Source of the DNA: Halorussus sp. MSC15.2
Lineage (GTDB): Archaea; Halobacteriota; Halobacteria; Halobacteriales; Haladaptataceae
DNA length: 64,000 bases
Assembly: GCF_010747475.1 (NCBI RefSeq)
Contig: NZ_VSLZ01000003.1
Coordinates: 558,001-622,000, forward strand
Direction of reading: 5' to 3'
Shown here: one piece after another, positions 35,802 through 44,293 of the stretch
Layout of the letters: each line of letters begins with the position of its first letter
Position numbering within the stretch: position 1 is the stretch's first letter
Notes under the pieces: model-generated
Seen by the model: the letters and a program-made list of their open reading frames with translations, nothing else
The model's database searches: none
Told to the model about the DNA's origin: nothing
Position numbers and translations under genes: made by a program

Positions 35802-36596
35802 ATGGAGTCCGCGCTGGAGGAAATCGAGTTCCTCGCGCTCTCGCCCAATCGAGTCGAAGTGCTGCGCCTCCTCGCCGCCGACCGGCGGACGCGGAGCGAC
35901 CTCGCGTCGGCCACCGGGGCGTCGCAGGCGACCCTCGGCCGCATCCTCGGCGACTTCGAGGAGCGGTCGTGGATACGCCGCGAGGACGGCGAGTACGCGG
36001 CGACTGCGACCGGACGACTCGTCGCCGAGGGGTTCACCGACCTGCTGGAGATTCTCGAAATCGAGAGCGACCTCCGGGACATCGTGCGGTATCTGCCGAC
36101 TCACGCGATGGACTTCGACCTCCGGCGACTCGCCGACGCCACCATCACCGTTCCGAGCCAGATGCGGCCGAACGCGCCGGTCCAGCGCGTCCTCGACCTG
36201 CTCGGCGACGCGGAGGAGGTCCGGGCGTTCTCCCACGCGTTCAACGAACAGAGCCTCGGACTGATTCGCGACCGGACCGTCGCCGGAGACGCGACGTTCC
36301 GGGGCGTCCTCTCGCGGAGCGCCATCGACGCGCTCGCCGACGACTCGGGGTTGCGCGAGCAGTTCACGTCGCTGCTCGACGCCGACGGCGCGGAGATACG
36401 CGTCCGCGAGGAGGGGATTCCGCTCGCGGTGACCGTCGCCGACGACGCGGTCCACCTGCTGCTGCGCGACGAGAACGGCGTCCTGCAGGCGTCAGTGGAC
36501 ACCGACGACCGGGCGGTCCGCTCGTGGGCGCAGGACACCTTCGACCACTACTGGCGGACCGCGACGCCCCTCGACGCCGAGGCGTTCTCGACCTGA
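35802..36596 (+). CDS. Helix-turn-helix transcriptional regulator with C-terminal sensory domain
   Basis: 264 residues. The N-terminal winged helix (SPNRVEVLRLLAADRRTRSDLASATGASQATLGRILGDF, about 14-52, here quoted in parts: RVEVLRLLAADRRTRSDLAS) is of the ArsR/MarR type. The C-terminal 180 residues form the sensory domain common to many haloarchaeal HTH proteins (FNEQSLGLIRDRTVAGDATF; GIPLAVTVADDAVHLLLRDE). It lies 26 bases after an ATTTACC TATA box (leaderless) and beside three palindromes, so it probably represses itself and the divergent EamA gene. The ligand is unknown. Confidence 0.85.
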   Translation: MESALEEIEFLALSPNRVEVLRLLAADRRTRSDLASATGASQATLGRILGDFEERSWIRREDGEYAATATGRLVAEGFTDLLEILEIESDLRDIVRYLPTHAMDFDLRRLADATITVPSQMRPNAPVQRVLDLLGDAEEVRAFSHAFNEQSLGLIRDRTVAGDATFRGVLSRSAIDALADDSGLREQFTSLLDADGAEIRVREEGIPLAVTVADDAVHLLLRDENGVLQASVDTDDRAVRSWAQDTFDHYWRTATPLDAEAFST

Positions 36597-36602
36597 CCGG
36601 CG

Positions 36603-37337
36603 TCACTCCGGCGGGCCGAGCGAGACGAACTCCAGTCCCTTCTCGGCGAGCAGTTCTCGGGCGCGCTCGGTCACCGAGGGCGCGACCAGAAAGCCGCGAA
36701 TCTCGGCGTCGGCGTGGAGTTCGCGGTCCAGCGCCTCCACGTACCGCGATAGCTGACCCGCCGCGTCCGGGCCGACGCGCTTGCGCTTGAGTTCCACCAC
36801 GACCGTCGCGCCGTCGCGGTCCTTCCCGTAGATGTCCACCGCCCCGGCGGGCGTCTCGCGCTCCGTGGCGAGCGGTCGGAACCCGGCCTCCACGAGGTCG
36901 GGGTCGTCGAGGATGCGCTGGCGGAGGTCCTCCTCGGTGCCCTGTAGCGCGAGGTCGTTCCGGTCGGTCACGTCGAACGTGGATAGCTGTTCGACCCGCT
37001 CGAACGCGACGACCAGTCGCTCCTCGGGCGAGGTCCGGCGACTGAGAATCCGGAACTCGCCGTCGGCGACGCTCGCCTCGTGAGTACACCCCGGCGGTTG
37101 CCAGTTGACCGGTTTCTGGCCCTCGTCGGTGTGGACCAGCGCAGTGCCGTCGGGCTTGAGGACGACCAGTCGGTCGCCGGGACCCAGCGTGCTGGCGGCC
37201 CGGCCCTCGTACTCGACGGTACACCGACCGAAGACGGTCACGAGGTTCTCGGCGGCGACGGCCGCGGCGACGCGGTCGCGGGCCGTCTCGGGGTCCGGGC
37301 GGTGGAGGGTGGATGAGTCGCCGTCTGCGATTGTCAC
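36603..37337 (-). CDS. nucS: Endonuclease NucS (EndoMS)
   Basis: 244 residues. The N-terminal beta-sandwich DNA-binding domain (about 1-120) is followed by the RecB-like nuclease domain with GAVDIYGKD and VVVELKRKRVGPDAAGQL, the PD-(D/E)xK catalytic residues. NucS/EndoMS cuts both strands at mismatches or trims branched DNA and is stimulated by PCNA. The GTG start at 37337 lies about 28 bases after GCTTTAGTG, fitting leaderless transcription. mutS and a PCNA-like gene are 3-7 kb away, so two mismatch-processing routes are encoded close together. Confidence 0.94.
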   Translation of the reverse strand: MTIADGDSSTLHRPDPETARDRVAAAVAAENLVTVFGRCTVEYEGRAASTLGPGDRLVVLKPDGTALVHTDEGQKPVNWQPPGCTHEASVADGEFRILSRRTSPEERLVVAFERVEQLSTFDVTDRNDLALQGTEEDLRQRILDDPDLVEAGFRPLATERETPAGAVDIYGKDRDGATVVVELKRKRVGPDAAGQLSRYVEALDRELHADAEIRGFLVAPSVTERARELLAEKGLEFVSLGPPE

Positions 37338-37427
37338 TGGGTCCGCGTAGGCGGCGAACGCACTAAAGCGGCCCGCGTTACGGTGCGGAGAGTACCGCGC
37401 AGTCGCCGGGGGTCTGCTGTCCGACGG

Positions 37428-38018
37428 TCAGTCGGGGAGTATCACCGTCCGGTCGTCGGCCCGCGTCTCGACGCGCCGGGCGAGGTACTCCGCGGCCTCC
37501 TCGCGGGAGAGCGCACCCCAGTCTACCGCGTCGCCGACGACCGCTTTCGTCCCGCAGAACCACCCCGAGAAGCGGTCGTCCTCCTCGGGGCGGGCCTCGA
37601 CCAGCGCGCCGTGGCCGACCGTCTCGCTCCGCTCGACGGTGTCGCTGTCGGCTTCGAGACCGAACCAGAGGACGTGGAACGGCGTCGTCTCGTAGTCGAT
37701 TTCGACCCGGTAGAACGCCTCGTGGTGGAGGAAGTCGAGGGCGTTCGCGGCGATGTGGGACAGCGAGCGGTCGGTCGCGACGGGGGAGGGGTCCACGGCG
37801 AAGGGGGTGTCGGCGGCGTATGGCGACTCCGCCGTGAGTCGGTTCGCGAGCGCGAAGTCGGCCCCGCCCCAGTGCGAGCGGTGGAGGTCGTAGGTGGCCG
37901 GTCCGTCGTCGGCGGCGTCTGTCGAGTCGGTCGTGTCACCGTCCGAGTCGGCGGGGTCGGTGTCGTCGCGTTCATCGTCGCCCTCACGGCGGTACGCGAG
38001 GAGTGCGCGGTGTCCCAT
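37428..38018 (-). CDS. DUF6735-like haloarchaeal protein
   Basis: 196 residues starting MGHRALLAYRREGDD. A haloarchaeal family with this start and a following YDLHRSHWGGADFALANRL is listed, as far as I recall, as DUF6735. Between the two lies an acidic, low-complexity insert (about 12-40). The rest is a soluble alpha/beta domain (EAFYRVEIDYETTPFHVLWF) ending VETRADDRTVILPD. No catalytic motif is evident. Function unknown. Confidence 0.72.
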   Translation of the reverse strand: MGHRALLAYRREGDDERDDTDPADSDGDTTDSTDAADDGPATYDLHRSHWGGADFALANRLTAESPYAADTPFAVDPSPVATDRSLSHIAANALDFLHHEAFYRVEIDYETTPFHVLWFGLEADSDTVERSETVGHGALVEARPEEDDRFSGWFCGTKAVVGDAVDWGALSREEAAEYLARRVETRADDRTVILPD

Positions 38019-38139
38019 CGGCGGGTTTCGTCCCGTCTTCGGATTTAAAGCTACGCTCGGCCCGGTGGCGGTTCGCACGACGTATCTGCCCCCGGAACTG
38101 TCATAATATCTTGTACTATTCGTTCTCGTATACAGTAAC

Positions 38140-38159
38140 CTTCTTATCAGAAGACTTCT
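38140..38159. repeat. Alternating CTTCT half-sites upstream of the propeller gene
   Basis: CTTCT (38140-38144), AGAAG (38149-38153) and CTTCT (38155-38159) alternate, giving two overlapping inverted repeats about 150 bases before the ATG at 38305, in an otherwise empty 286-base interval. Possible operator; no regulator is suggested. Confidence 0.25.
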
Positions 38160-38304
38160 TTACCACGGTTGGAAGTACATCGCTATCGTCGCTATCGCCG
38201 GAGAAGAGTCGATGGCGTCGGGAGCCACAATTCGTAATGGAGCTATCAGGACGTCCCCCCGAGGAATACTGTCGTGCGTCGAACAGTACTGCACTTCGAT
38301 ATTT

Positions 38305-39726
38305 ATGAGAACTAATGTCAATACGGACGGGTGTACGCGGAGGGAGCTGTTGACCGCCGCGACGGGAGTCACGGCCGCGCTCGCCGTCGGACCGACTCCG
38401 GCGGCGGCGCAGGCGGTTCCAGACTGGACGGCGACTCTCGGGGGTGTGCCCGGCGAGTGCATCGTCCGCGGGAACACGGTGTTCGTCGCGGACGCGTCGG
38501 GGAGCGTAACTGCCTTCGATACCGCCGACGGAGCGGTCCGCGGCACGACCGCCACCGGCAAGGACTTGGTGAGCGTCGGGGCGAGTGACGCGTACGTCGC
38601 CGCGGGTGCCAAAGACGGGTCGCTGTACAGCATCGACCGCGAATCGATGACAGCCAATTGGCATCGGTCGCTGTCGGCCCACGTGAACGGCGTGACGGTC
38701 GCCGGAACCGTGGCCTACGCCGTGACCGAGGACGGGGAGTGTTACGCCATCGACCTCGACTCGGGCGAGACCAAGTGGCGCGAGACGCTGTCTGGCGAGA
38801 ACCCCGCTACGCCGGTCGTCGGCGAGTACGTCTACGCTCGGTCCGGCGGCGAGGCCTCGTCCGGCGCGGTCTACGCGTTCGACCCCGATTCGGGCGCGAC
38901 CGAGTGGCAGACGTCGATAGCGAGCGGCGAGAACGCGTACGCCATCGACGCCGACCTCGCGCTCTCGCCCGACGGACGACACCTCGCGGCGAACTACCTC
39001 CGAGGGGAGGAGGTCGCGGGCGTCACGCTCTTCGACGCCGCCGACGGGACCGAACAGTGGAGCGCGCGCTCCGACGGAAATGGCGCGGGCGCGGTCGCGG
39101 TCGGTGCCGACCGCGTCGTCTACGAGGGCGACCAGCGCGTCTTCGGTCACGACCGCGCGACCGGCGAACGGAAGTGGCAGTCGGGACAGGGCGTCGCGGG
39201 CGGCCTGACCTACGACGCGGGCCGCCTCTTCTACGTCGCCGACTTCGGCGACCAAGAGGCGGTCCGCGGAACGAGGAGCGACACCGGCATCGTCACGTGG
39301 GAGACCGAGAAGGAGTACCTCGACATCTGGGGCGGTGACGCCAGCGCGACCCACTACTACTCGCTCGACGAGGACGGTATCAAGGCGTACCGCAGGAAGA
39401 AGACGGGCGAGACGACGACCGAGACGACGGAATCGACGACCACCGAGACCACCCGAACCGGCGGTGGAACCGACGACGGGACTGAGAGCGCAACGACCGC
39501 TCGGGCGACGACCGAGCGAACCGAGACGCCGAGTTCGACCACCGCCTCGTCAGCGACCACGGAGGCCGCACTGCGCGACGCCACGACGGTCGCCGGCGAT
39601 GGTCGGGGACTGTTCGTCGCGGGCGACGGGGTCCTGCGCGGGAACGTCTCGACGTGGATGCTGACGGTCTCGGGATTCGCCCTGTCGGTCCTCGGACTGG
39701 TGTACTCGATGCGGAAGGAGAACTAA
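38305..39726 (+). CDS. Exported, tail-anchored PQQ-like beta-propeller protein
   Basis: 473 residues. A Tat-like signal (CTRRELLTAATG then an Ala-rich core ending AAAQAV) precedes seven or so PQQ-type blades (SVTAFDTADGAVRG; CYAIDLDSGETKWRETL; VYAFDPDSGATEWQTSI; VFGHDRATGERKWQSG). A Thr/Glu-rich stalk (about 375-425), likely O-glycosylated, leads to a C-terminal helix (WMLTVSGFALSVLGLVY) and a basic end MRKEN. The protein should therefore stand on the outer membrane face. Its role is probably binding or scaffolding; the residues for PQQ catalysis are not obvious. The next gene starts three bases after its stop. Confidence 0.85.
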   Translation: MRTNVNTDGCTRRELLTAATGVTAALAVGPTPAAAQAVPDWTATLGGVPGECIVRGNTVFVADASGSVTAFDTADGAVRGTTATGKDLVSVGASDAYVAAGAKDGSLYSIDRESMTANWHRSLSAHVNGVTVAGTVAYAVTEDGECYAIDLDSGETKWRETLSGENPATPVVGEYVYARSGGEASSGAVYAFDPDSGATEWQTSIASGENAYAIDADLALSPDGRHLAANYLRGEEVAGVTLFDAADGTEQWSARSDGNGAGAVAVGADRVVYEGDQRVFGHDRATGERKWQSGQGVAGGLTYDAGRLFYVADFGDQEAVRGTRSDTGIVTWETEKEYLDIWGGDASATHYYSLDEDGIKAYRRKKTGETTTETTESTTTETTRTGGGTDDGTESATTARATTERTETPSSTTASSATTEAALRDATTVAGDGRGLFVAGDGVLRGNVSTWMLTVSGFALSVLGLVYSMRKEN

Positions 39727-39728
39727 CG

Positions 39729-40376
39729 ATGGCGAGAGGGAAACCAGCACTCTGGAGCGCGCTCTTCGGTGGCCTGTTCGTCGCCGCGGGCGTGTACGTC
39801 AGCGGGAGCGCAGTACCGTACAACCATCTGGCCTCGTACCCCCTGTTCGCACTCGGGGCGCTCGTGGTCGTCGGGGGTCTCTACGTCCACGCGGTCGCTC
39901 CCGAGGAACCGCAGATGCACGACGGCGAGACCGTGACGGAAAAGTTCCACCCGACCCTCCGGGTGGCGTTCGTCAAACTGTTGGCGGGCGTCGTCCTGCT
40001 GGGGGTCGGCGGCTACCTACTGGTCGGCACGCAGGTTCCGTACGCCTACCCGTTCGCCTGCGTGGCGCTCGGCGCGTACGTCTTCGCGGTCGGTCTCTGG
40101 CGGTTCTGGGCGAACTCGCTGACGACCTACTACGTGACGAGCAATCGGTTCATCAAGTCGTTCCGGTTCCTCGGTAACCGCCGCCGGAACGCCTTCATCG
40201 GGGACGTGAGGGGCGTCGAGGCCAGTCGCGGCTTCCTCGAAACGCTGCTGGGCATCGGCCACGTCCAAATCGCGACCGCCGGGAAGACGGCCGCCACGGT
40301 CATCAAAGCCCGAAACATCCCGAATCCGGACGAACTGGAGGAGTTCCTGCTTCGCGGAATGAACGAGCGTCAGTAG
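39729..40376 (+). CDS. PH-domain (bPH2) membrane protein
   Basis: 215 residues with four N-terminal membrane helices (ALFGGLFVAAGVYVSG; PLFALGALVVVGGLYVH; AFVKLLAGVVLLGVGGYLL; ACVALGAYVFAVGLW) followed by a bacterial-type PH domain (TTYYVTSNRFIKSFRFL; ETLLGIGHVQIATAG). Its ribosome-binding site GGAG lies inside the end of the upstream gene, so the two are an operon and the proteins probably act together at the membrane. Exact function unknown. Confidence 0.82.
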   Translation: MARGKPALWSALFGGLFVAAGVYVSGSAVPYNHLASYPLFALGALVVVGGLYVHAVAPEEPQMHDGETVTEKFHPTLRVAFVKLLAGVVLLGVGGYLLVGTQVPYAYPFACVALGAYVFAVGLWRFWANSLTTYYVTSNRFIKSFRFLGNRRRNAFIGDVRGVEASRGFLETLLGIGHVQIATAGKTAATVIKARNIPNPDELEEFLLRGMNERQ

Positions 40377-40530
40377 TGTCGCTGTGGGGCTATCTGACTC
40401 TCGCTCGGTGGGCCGGTTCTGAGCGCTCCCGACTTCGATTCTGGTGTCTTCGGCATCAGTCGGCGTGAGAATCAGCAACCGTCGCGAGTGACGACCGAAC
40501 GTATTAGTTACATAACCGACAAGGCAACTC

Positions 40531-41163
40531 ATGGTCTCGGCGAGCCACTCCGAGTCGGTCGAAAGGGCAAGTCACCTGCTGAGCGCACTCGCCGTCCTCT
40601 CCGCCGGCGCAGCTGGTGCGATTCTGCTCTCGGCGGGACCGCGCGCGGACGTGTTCTTCACCGGCTGGGTGCTGGTCGCGGTCGGTCTCGCGCTCGTGGG
40701 TGGAATCAGCGCGTGGACGAATCGGACGCCGCTCGTCTGGGTCGCCGCGCTCGCGTTGACCGGACTCTCGGTCGTCGGGATGTGGTCCATCGGTCTCTTC
40801 CTCGTGCCCGCGGCGCTGCTCCTGCTCGGGTCCGCCGCCCTCTCACACCGAGTCGGGCCGCGCGAGGAGGTCCGAACGGCGATACTCGCCGACCCGCCGT
40901 CACCCTCGAAAAGCGCGGCGAAGGCGGCGTCCGGAGCCGGTTCCGTGGCCGTCGGCGCGTGGCTCGTGTACGCGAGCGCCGTGGAGGGAGGTCTGTTCGA
41001 GGCCTGCGCGACCGAGACGCTGGCCTGTACCCTGGAGAACACGCACTGGGACGCGGTCGGAACAACCGTCGTCGGACTGCTCGCGGTGAGTCTCGGCGGA
41101 TGGCTGCTCTGGAAACAGGTCTACGCTGCGCACCTCCTCGTATCGGGGACGTCGAACTGGTGA
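40531..41163 (+). CDS. Polytopic membrane protein of unknown function
   Basis: 210 residues with about six helices (LLSALAVLSAGAAGAILLSA; VFFTGWVLVAVGLALVGG; LVWVAALALTGLSVVG; and others), a cytosolic loop rich in Ser/Lys (PPSPSKSAAKAAS) and two Cys in a periphery loop (EACATETLACTLENTHWD). GTATTAGTTA about 27 bases upstream supports a leaderless start. No family is recognised. Confidence 0.7.
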   Translation: MVSASHSESVERASHLLSALAVLSAGAAGAILLSAGPRADVFFTGWVLVAVGLALVGGISAWTNRTPLVWVAALALTGLSVVGMWSIGLFLVPAALLLLGSAALSHRVGPREEVRTAILADPPSPSKSAAKAASGAGSVAVGAWLVYASAVEGGLFEACATETLACTLENTHWDAVGTTVVGLLAVSLGGWLLWKQVYAAHLLVSGTSNW

Positions 41164-41197
41164 GGACTGGGCGAGAACGAGGAACGGATGGCCGAAC

Positions 41198-41578
41198 TCA
41201 CGCGATTGCTTCGTCCTGCTCCTCGGCGGCGTCGAGGTGCTCCATCCCCCAGTCACGCATCTCGAAGATGAGCGATTCGAGCGATTGGCCGTGTTCAGTC
41301 AGCGAGTAGTTGACCCGAACCGGCTTCTCGCTCACGATTTCGCGGTTCACCAACTGCTTGTCTTCGAGGTCTTCGAGGCTGTCCGACAGGACCTTGCTGG
41401 AGATGCCGCCGACGTCGGCCTTGAGTTCGTTGAACCCCATCGGCCCGCCTTCGAGCAGGCGGTGGACGATTACGGGATGCCACTTCTTGCCGAGGAGCGA
41501 GGCGGTCGCGGTGATGGGACACCAGTCCTTCCCGGCGCACCACACCGGCAGTCGGTTGCTCGCGTCGGTGTCTGTCAT
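41198..41578 (-). CDS. HxlR-family transcriptional regulator
   Basis: 126 residues. The HxlR winged helix is complete: CPITATASLLGKKWHPVIVHRLL, FNELKADVGGISSKVLSDSL (recognition helix) and VNYSLTEHGQSLESLI (wing). Cys residues near the N-terminus (WCAGKDWC) are at the position used for redox or aldehyde sensing in family members. The start at 41578 gives a typical length. A 7-bp inverted repeat upstream may be an autoregulatory operator. The target genes are not evident. Confidence 0.88.
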   Translation of the reverse strand: MTDTDASNRLPVWCAGKDWCPITATASLLGKKWHPVIVHRLLEGGPMGFNELKADVGGISSKVLSDSLEDLEDKQLVNREIVSEKPVRVNYSLTEHGQSLESLIFEMRDWGMEHLDAAEEQDEAIA

Positions 41579-41607
41579 GGTCGGGGCTACTCCGGCGACT
41601 CGTAAAA

Positions 41608-41642
41608 AGTTACCTCTAGCCATCTAATTACCGAGGGTAACT
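41608..41642. promoter_or_regulatory. Inverted repeat upstream of the HxlR gene
   Basis: AGTTACC (41608-41614) and GGTAACT (41636-41642) form a perfect 7-bp inverted repeat with a 21-base spacer (about three helical turns centre to centre). It lies over the minus-strand promoter (TATA-like AACTTTTTACG near 41601-41611). Confidence 0.4.
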
Positions 41643-41777
41643 GACCGGGTAGGGGTCAGGGAGCGGACGCTGGCGCAGTAACGCCGAGGCACTGTGGTCA
41701 GTTCTATCGAGCAGTAGTTAAGGAACGCGGCCGCCGAACCACCACCGATTTGGTGGAACCGGCGCAACCTCTCGGTA

Positions 41778-42797
41778 ATGACCGACCTCGGAAAGGTGGA
41801 CCGCGAGTTCTTCGACCGGCGCATCTACCCGCACCTCGGTGCCGAACGGGACGACGTGAGCCTCGGCCCCCAGCACGGGGTCGATTTCGGCGTCGTGGAG
41901 GTCGGCGGCGAGGCGGTCGTGCTGGCCAGCGACCCCCTCTCGCTGACCCCCGCGCTCGGGTTCGAGAAGGCGGCGTGGTTCGCGGTCCACGTCGCGCTCT
42001 CGGACGCCGCGGTGTCGGGCATCCCGCCCTCGCACCTCGCGGTCACCTTCACGCTCCCGCCCGAGATGACCGACGACGAGTTCGGCACCGTCTGGGAGAC
42101 GTTCGACCGCGTGACCGGCGAGTTGGGCGTCAGCATCGTGACCGGACACACCGCCAGATACGGCGGGTGTCGGTACCCGTGGGTCGGCGGTGCGACCACC
42201 CTCGCGGTGGGCGACCCCGCCGACCTCGTGCGACCCGACGGCGCGAGTCCGGGCGACCGCCTGCTGGTCACGAAGGGTCCCGGCGTCGAAGTCGCGGGGT
42301 CCTCGTGACGCTGTTCGAGGACGCGGTGGACCTCCCGGAATCGACCCTCGCCGACGCCAAAGAGCGGTTCTGGGACATGAGTCCGGTTCGGGACGCGCTG
42401 ACCGCCGCGGCGGCGGGGCCGGTCACGGCGATGCACGACGCCACCGAGGGCGGCCTCCGGGGCGCGCTGGTCGAACTCGCGCGGGCGGGCGGCGTCCGCC
42501 TCGACGTGGACTCGGACGCGGTCCCCTACCTGCCGGGGGTCCGCGAGTCCTGCGAGTTCTTCGACATCGACCCGTGGGCCGCGACCAGCGAGGGGACGCT
42601 GGTCCTGACCGTCGAGTCCGAGGGCGTCGAGAGCGTGCTGGCCGCGCTCGACGCGGAGGGAATCCCGGCGGCCGAAATCGGGGCGGTGCGCGACGGTGAG
42701 GGCGTCTTCGTGGACGGCGAACAGGTGGAACCCCCCCGAGGTGGACCCCTCGTGGGCGGTGTTCGAGGAGTACGCCGAGAAAGTCGGACTGGAGTGA
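41778..42797 (+). CDS. HypE/AIR-synthase-family protein interrupted by two homopolymer frameshifts
   Basis: Three consecutive frames together give one PurM/HypE-like protein of about 340 residues. The first (41778-42308) holds the N-terminal domain (VVLASDPLSL, VTGHTARYGGCRYPWVGG). The reading then needs one extra G in GGGG at 42296-42299 to continue into VLVTLFEDAVDLPES and the C-terminal domain (AMHDATEGGLRGALVELARA). A second shift, one C too many in C7 at 42731-42737, restores EVDPSWAVFEEYAEKVGLE and the stop at 42797. Family members bind ATP and activate carboxamide or thiocarboxamide groups; in organisms without hydrogenases the role is unknown. The two errors, both in homopolymers and of opposite sign, suggest sequencing error more than decay. 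Confidence 0.75.
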
Positions 42798-42862
42798 GAC
42801 GCGGCTTCTCGGGGTCCGGCTCGAACGCTTATGCGTCCATAGAACGTACGAGAAGGTGCTCT

Positions 42863-43228
42863 ATGACCAACTGGTACGCAGTCATGGTCGGGTTCGTGGT
42901 CATGACCCTCCTCGGCGTCGTCGGACTCGCCGTCCCCGGAGTGGGGCAACTCGCGGCCGGTCTCGTCGGCGGATTCGTCGCCGGGTACGTGGCCGGAGGC
43001 GGCGCGGGGCGCGGCGCGTGGCACGGCCTGCTCGCCGGGTCGCTCGGCGGCATCCTCGTCGCGCTGATATTCGGCGTCGCTGTCAGCGCCCTCGGTGCGG
43101 TCGGACTCGGCCCGCTCGGTCCCGTCCTCGGCGGTGGCGTCTTCCTCGTCGGCGTCGTCATCGCGCTCACGATGGGACTCGAAAGCGCGCTCGCCGGGGC
43201 GCTGGGCGCGTGGATAGCCGGGAAGTAA
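42863..43228 (+). CDS. DUF5518-like Gly-rich membrane protein
   Basis: 121 residues, four hydrophobic helices rich in Gly/Ala/Val (WYAVMVGFVVMTLLGVVG; LAAGLVGGFVAGYVAGGGAG; GLLAGSLGGILVALIFGVAV; GGGVFLVGVVIALTMGLE). The AGGGAGRGAWHGLLAG turn is a recurring pattern in haloarchaeal DUF5518 proteins as I remember them. AAGGTG precedes the ATG. Function unknown. Confidence 0.75.
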   Translation: MTNWYAVMVGFVVMTLLGVVGLAVPGVGQLAAGLVGGFVAGYVAGGGAGRGAWHGLLAGSLGGILVALIFGVAVSALGAVGLGPLGPVLGGGVFLVGVVIALTMGLESALAGALGAWIAGK

Positions 43229-43328
43229 ATTCGGGAGCGGACTCCGACGCCACGACCGGACCCAGAACGGGACCGGAAATTGCGCCTGTACGCGAATCGT
43301 TTTCCCGGTCGGGTCCGAACCGTGTGGC

Positions 43329-43643
43329 ATGGCGACAATCGACGCCGACGACCTGCTCCCGAACGAGCGGATGCGCCGGGGCGCACAGGACGGCCAGATT
43401 ACCCAGATTCACCGCGGCGACCAGTACGCCGAGGAGGGCGACCAGTTCGAGGTGGACGGCGAGTCGTTCGAGGTCGTGGAGGTCAGCGAGCGAACGCTCG
43501 GCGACCTGACCGACGAGGACGCCCGCGCCGAGGGGATGGCGGACTTGGAGGAGTACCGCGAGATACTGAACCGAGCGCACGAGAACTTCGAGTGGTGCGA
43601 CGACAGCGAAGTGGTCCGCCACCGGTTCGAGAAGGTGGAGTAA
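43329..43643 (+). CDS. ASCH-domain protein
   Basis: 104 residues forming one ASCH (PUA-like) domain: LLPNERMRRGAQDGQITQIH at the N-terminus, GDQFEVDGESFEVVEVSERTL in the middle, EYREILNRAHENFEWCDDS near the end. ASCH proteins bind RNA or act as small nucleoside amidohydrolases. The surface is very acidic as is usual here. No operon partner. Confidence 0.85.
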   Translation: MATIDADDLLPNERMRRGAQDGQITQIHRGDQYAEEGDQFEVDGESFEVVEVSERTLGDLTDEDARAEGMADLEEYREILNRAHENFEWCDDSEVVRHRFEKVE

Positions 43644-43945
43644 GGGTTTTCGGCGTAATGGGTTCTCGATACGGTGGCGTTTCTTGATGTCGTGGAGTTT
43701 CTGAGTGAAGGGGCGATGTGAAGCTAGCTACTGCCGGTACAACTGAGTCTCCGCACCGCAACCGCGGACCTCACGCCTCCCCAACCGACTGCGCTTCTCG
43801 GTCGCTGCGCTCCCTGCGATGCTCACCCTCGCGCATATCGGCGGACCACGAGGGTCCGCCAGCGCGCGCCGACCGCACGACGAAAAACTGGAGAACGAAT
43901 CTCGGGTGGAGAACGAGAACTGTATCCAGAGGGAAGGAAGTCCAA
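43644..43945. repeat. Intergenic REP-like sequence with a perfect hairpin
   Basis: No gene is supported in these 302 bases between convergent genes. From about 43771 to 43880 the DNA has a composition unlike coding DNA here, with repeated CTGCG and CTCGG words and a perfect hairpin GGCGGACC-acgag-GGTCCGCC (43840-43860). It recalls dispersed intergenic repeats that I have seen in haloarchaeal genomes (from memory, unverified). It may also serve as bidirectional terminator. Confidence 0.4.
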
Positions 43946-44293
43946 TCAGCGCCGCTCGCGCAGTTCCGCCCGCAGGTCCGCGAGGTCCATCTCCTTCATC
44001 GACAGCAGCACGAGCAGGTGGTAGACGATGTCGGCGCTCTCGTGGGCTATCTCCTCGCGGTCGTCGTCCTTCGCGGCCAGCAGGAGTTCGGTGGTCTCCT
44101 CGCCGAGTTTCTCCAGCACCGCGTTCTCGCCCTTCTCGTGGGTGAACAGCGAAGCGGTGTAGGAGTCCTCGGGTAGGGTCTCCTTGCGGTCCTCCACGAC
44201 CGCGAACAGTTCGTCCAGCACGGCGTCGGTCGCTTCCGAGTCGGTGGCGTCGCCCACTCCATCGGACGACTCGCCGGTCTGGTCTCCGCTCAT
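43946..44293 (-). CDS. hisE: Phosphoribosyl-ATP pyrophosphatase HisE
   Basis: 115 residues. An acidic N-terminal extension (about 1-23) precedes the MazG-like HisE domain: VLDELFAVVEDRKETLPEDSYT, LFTHEKGENAVLEKLGEETTE (metal-binding Glu residues) and ESADIVYHLLVLL. It hydrolyses phosphoribosyl-ATP to phosphoribosyl-AMP in histidine synthesis (second step). The start overlaps the stop of the upstream gene in ATGA at 44290-44293, so it is translated from the same mRNA. Other his genes are elsewhere. Confidence 0.95.
   Translation of the reverse strand: MSGDQTGESSDGVGDATDSEATDAVLDELFAVVEDRKETLPEDSYTASLFTHEKGENAVLEKLGEETTELLLAAKDDDREEIAHESADIVYHLLVLLSMKEMDLADLRAELRERR

Noticed and set aside
43644-43945. 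Possible CRISPR or transposon end
   Set aside because: There are no regularly spaced repeats, no terminal inverted repeats with a target duplication and no transposase.
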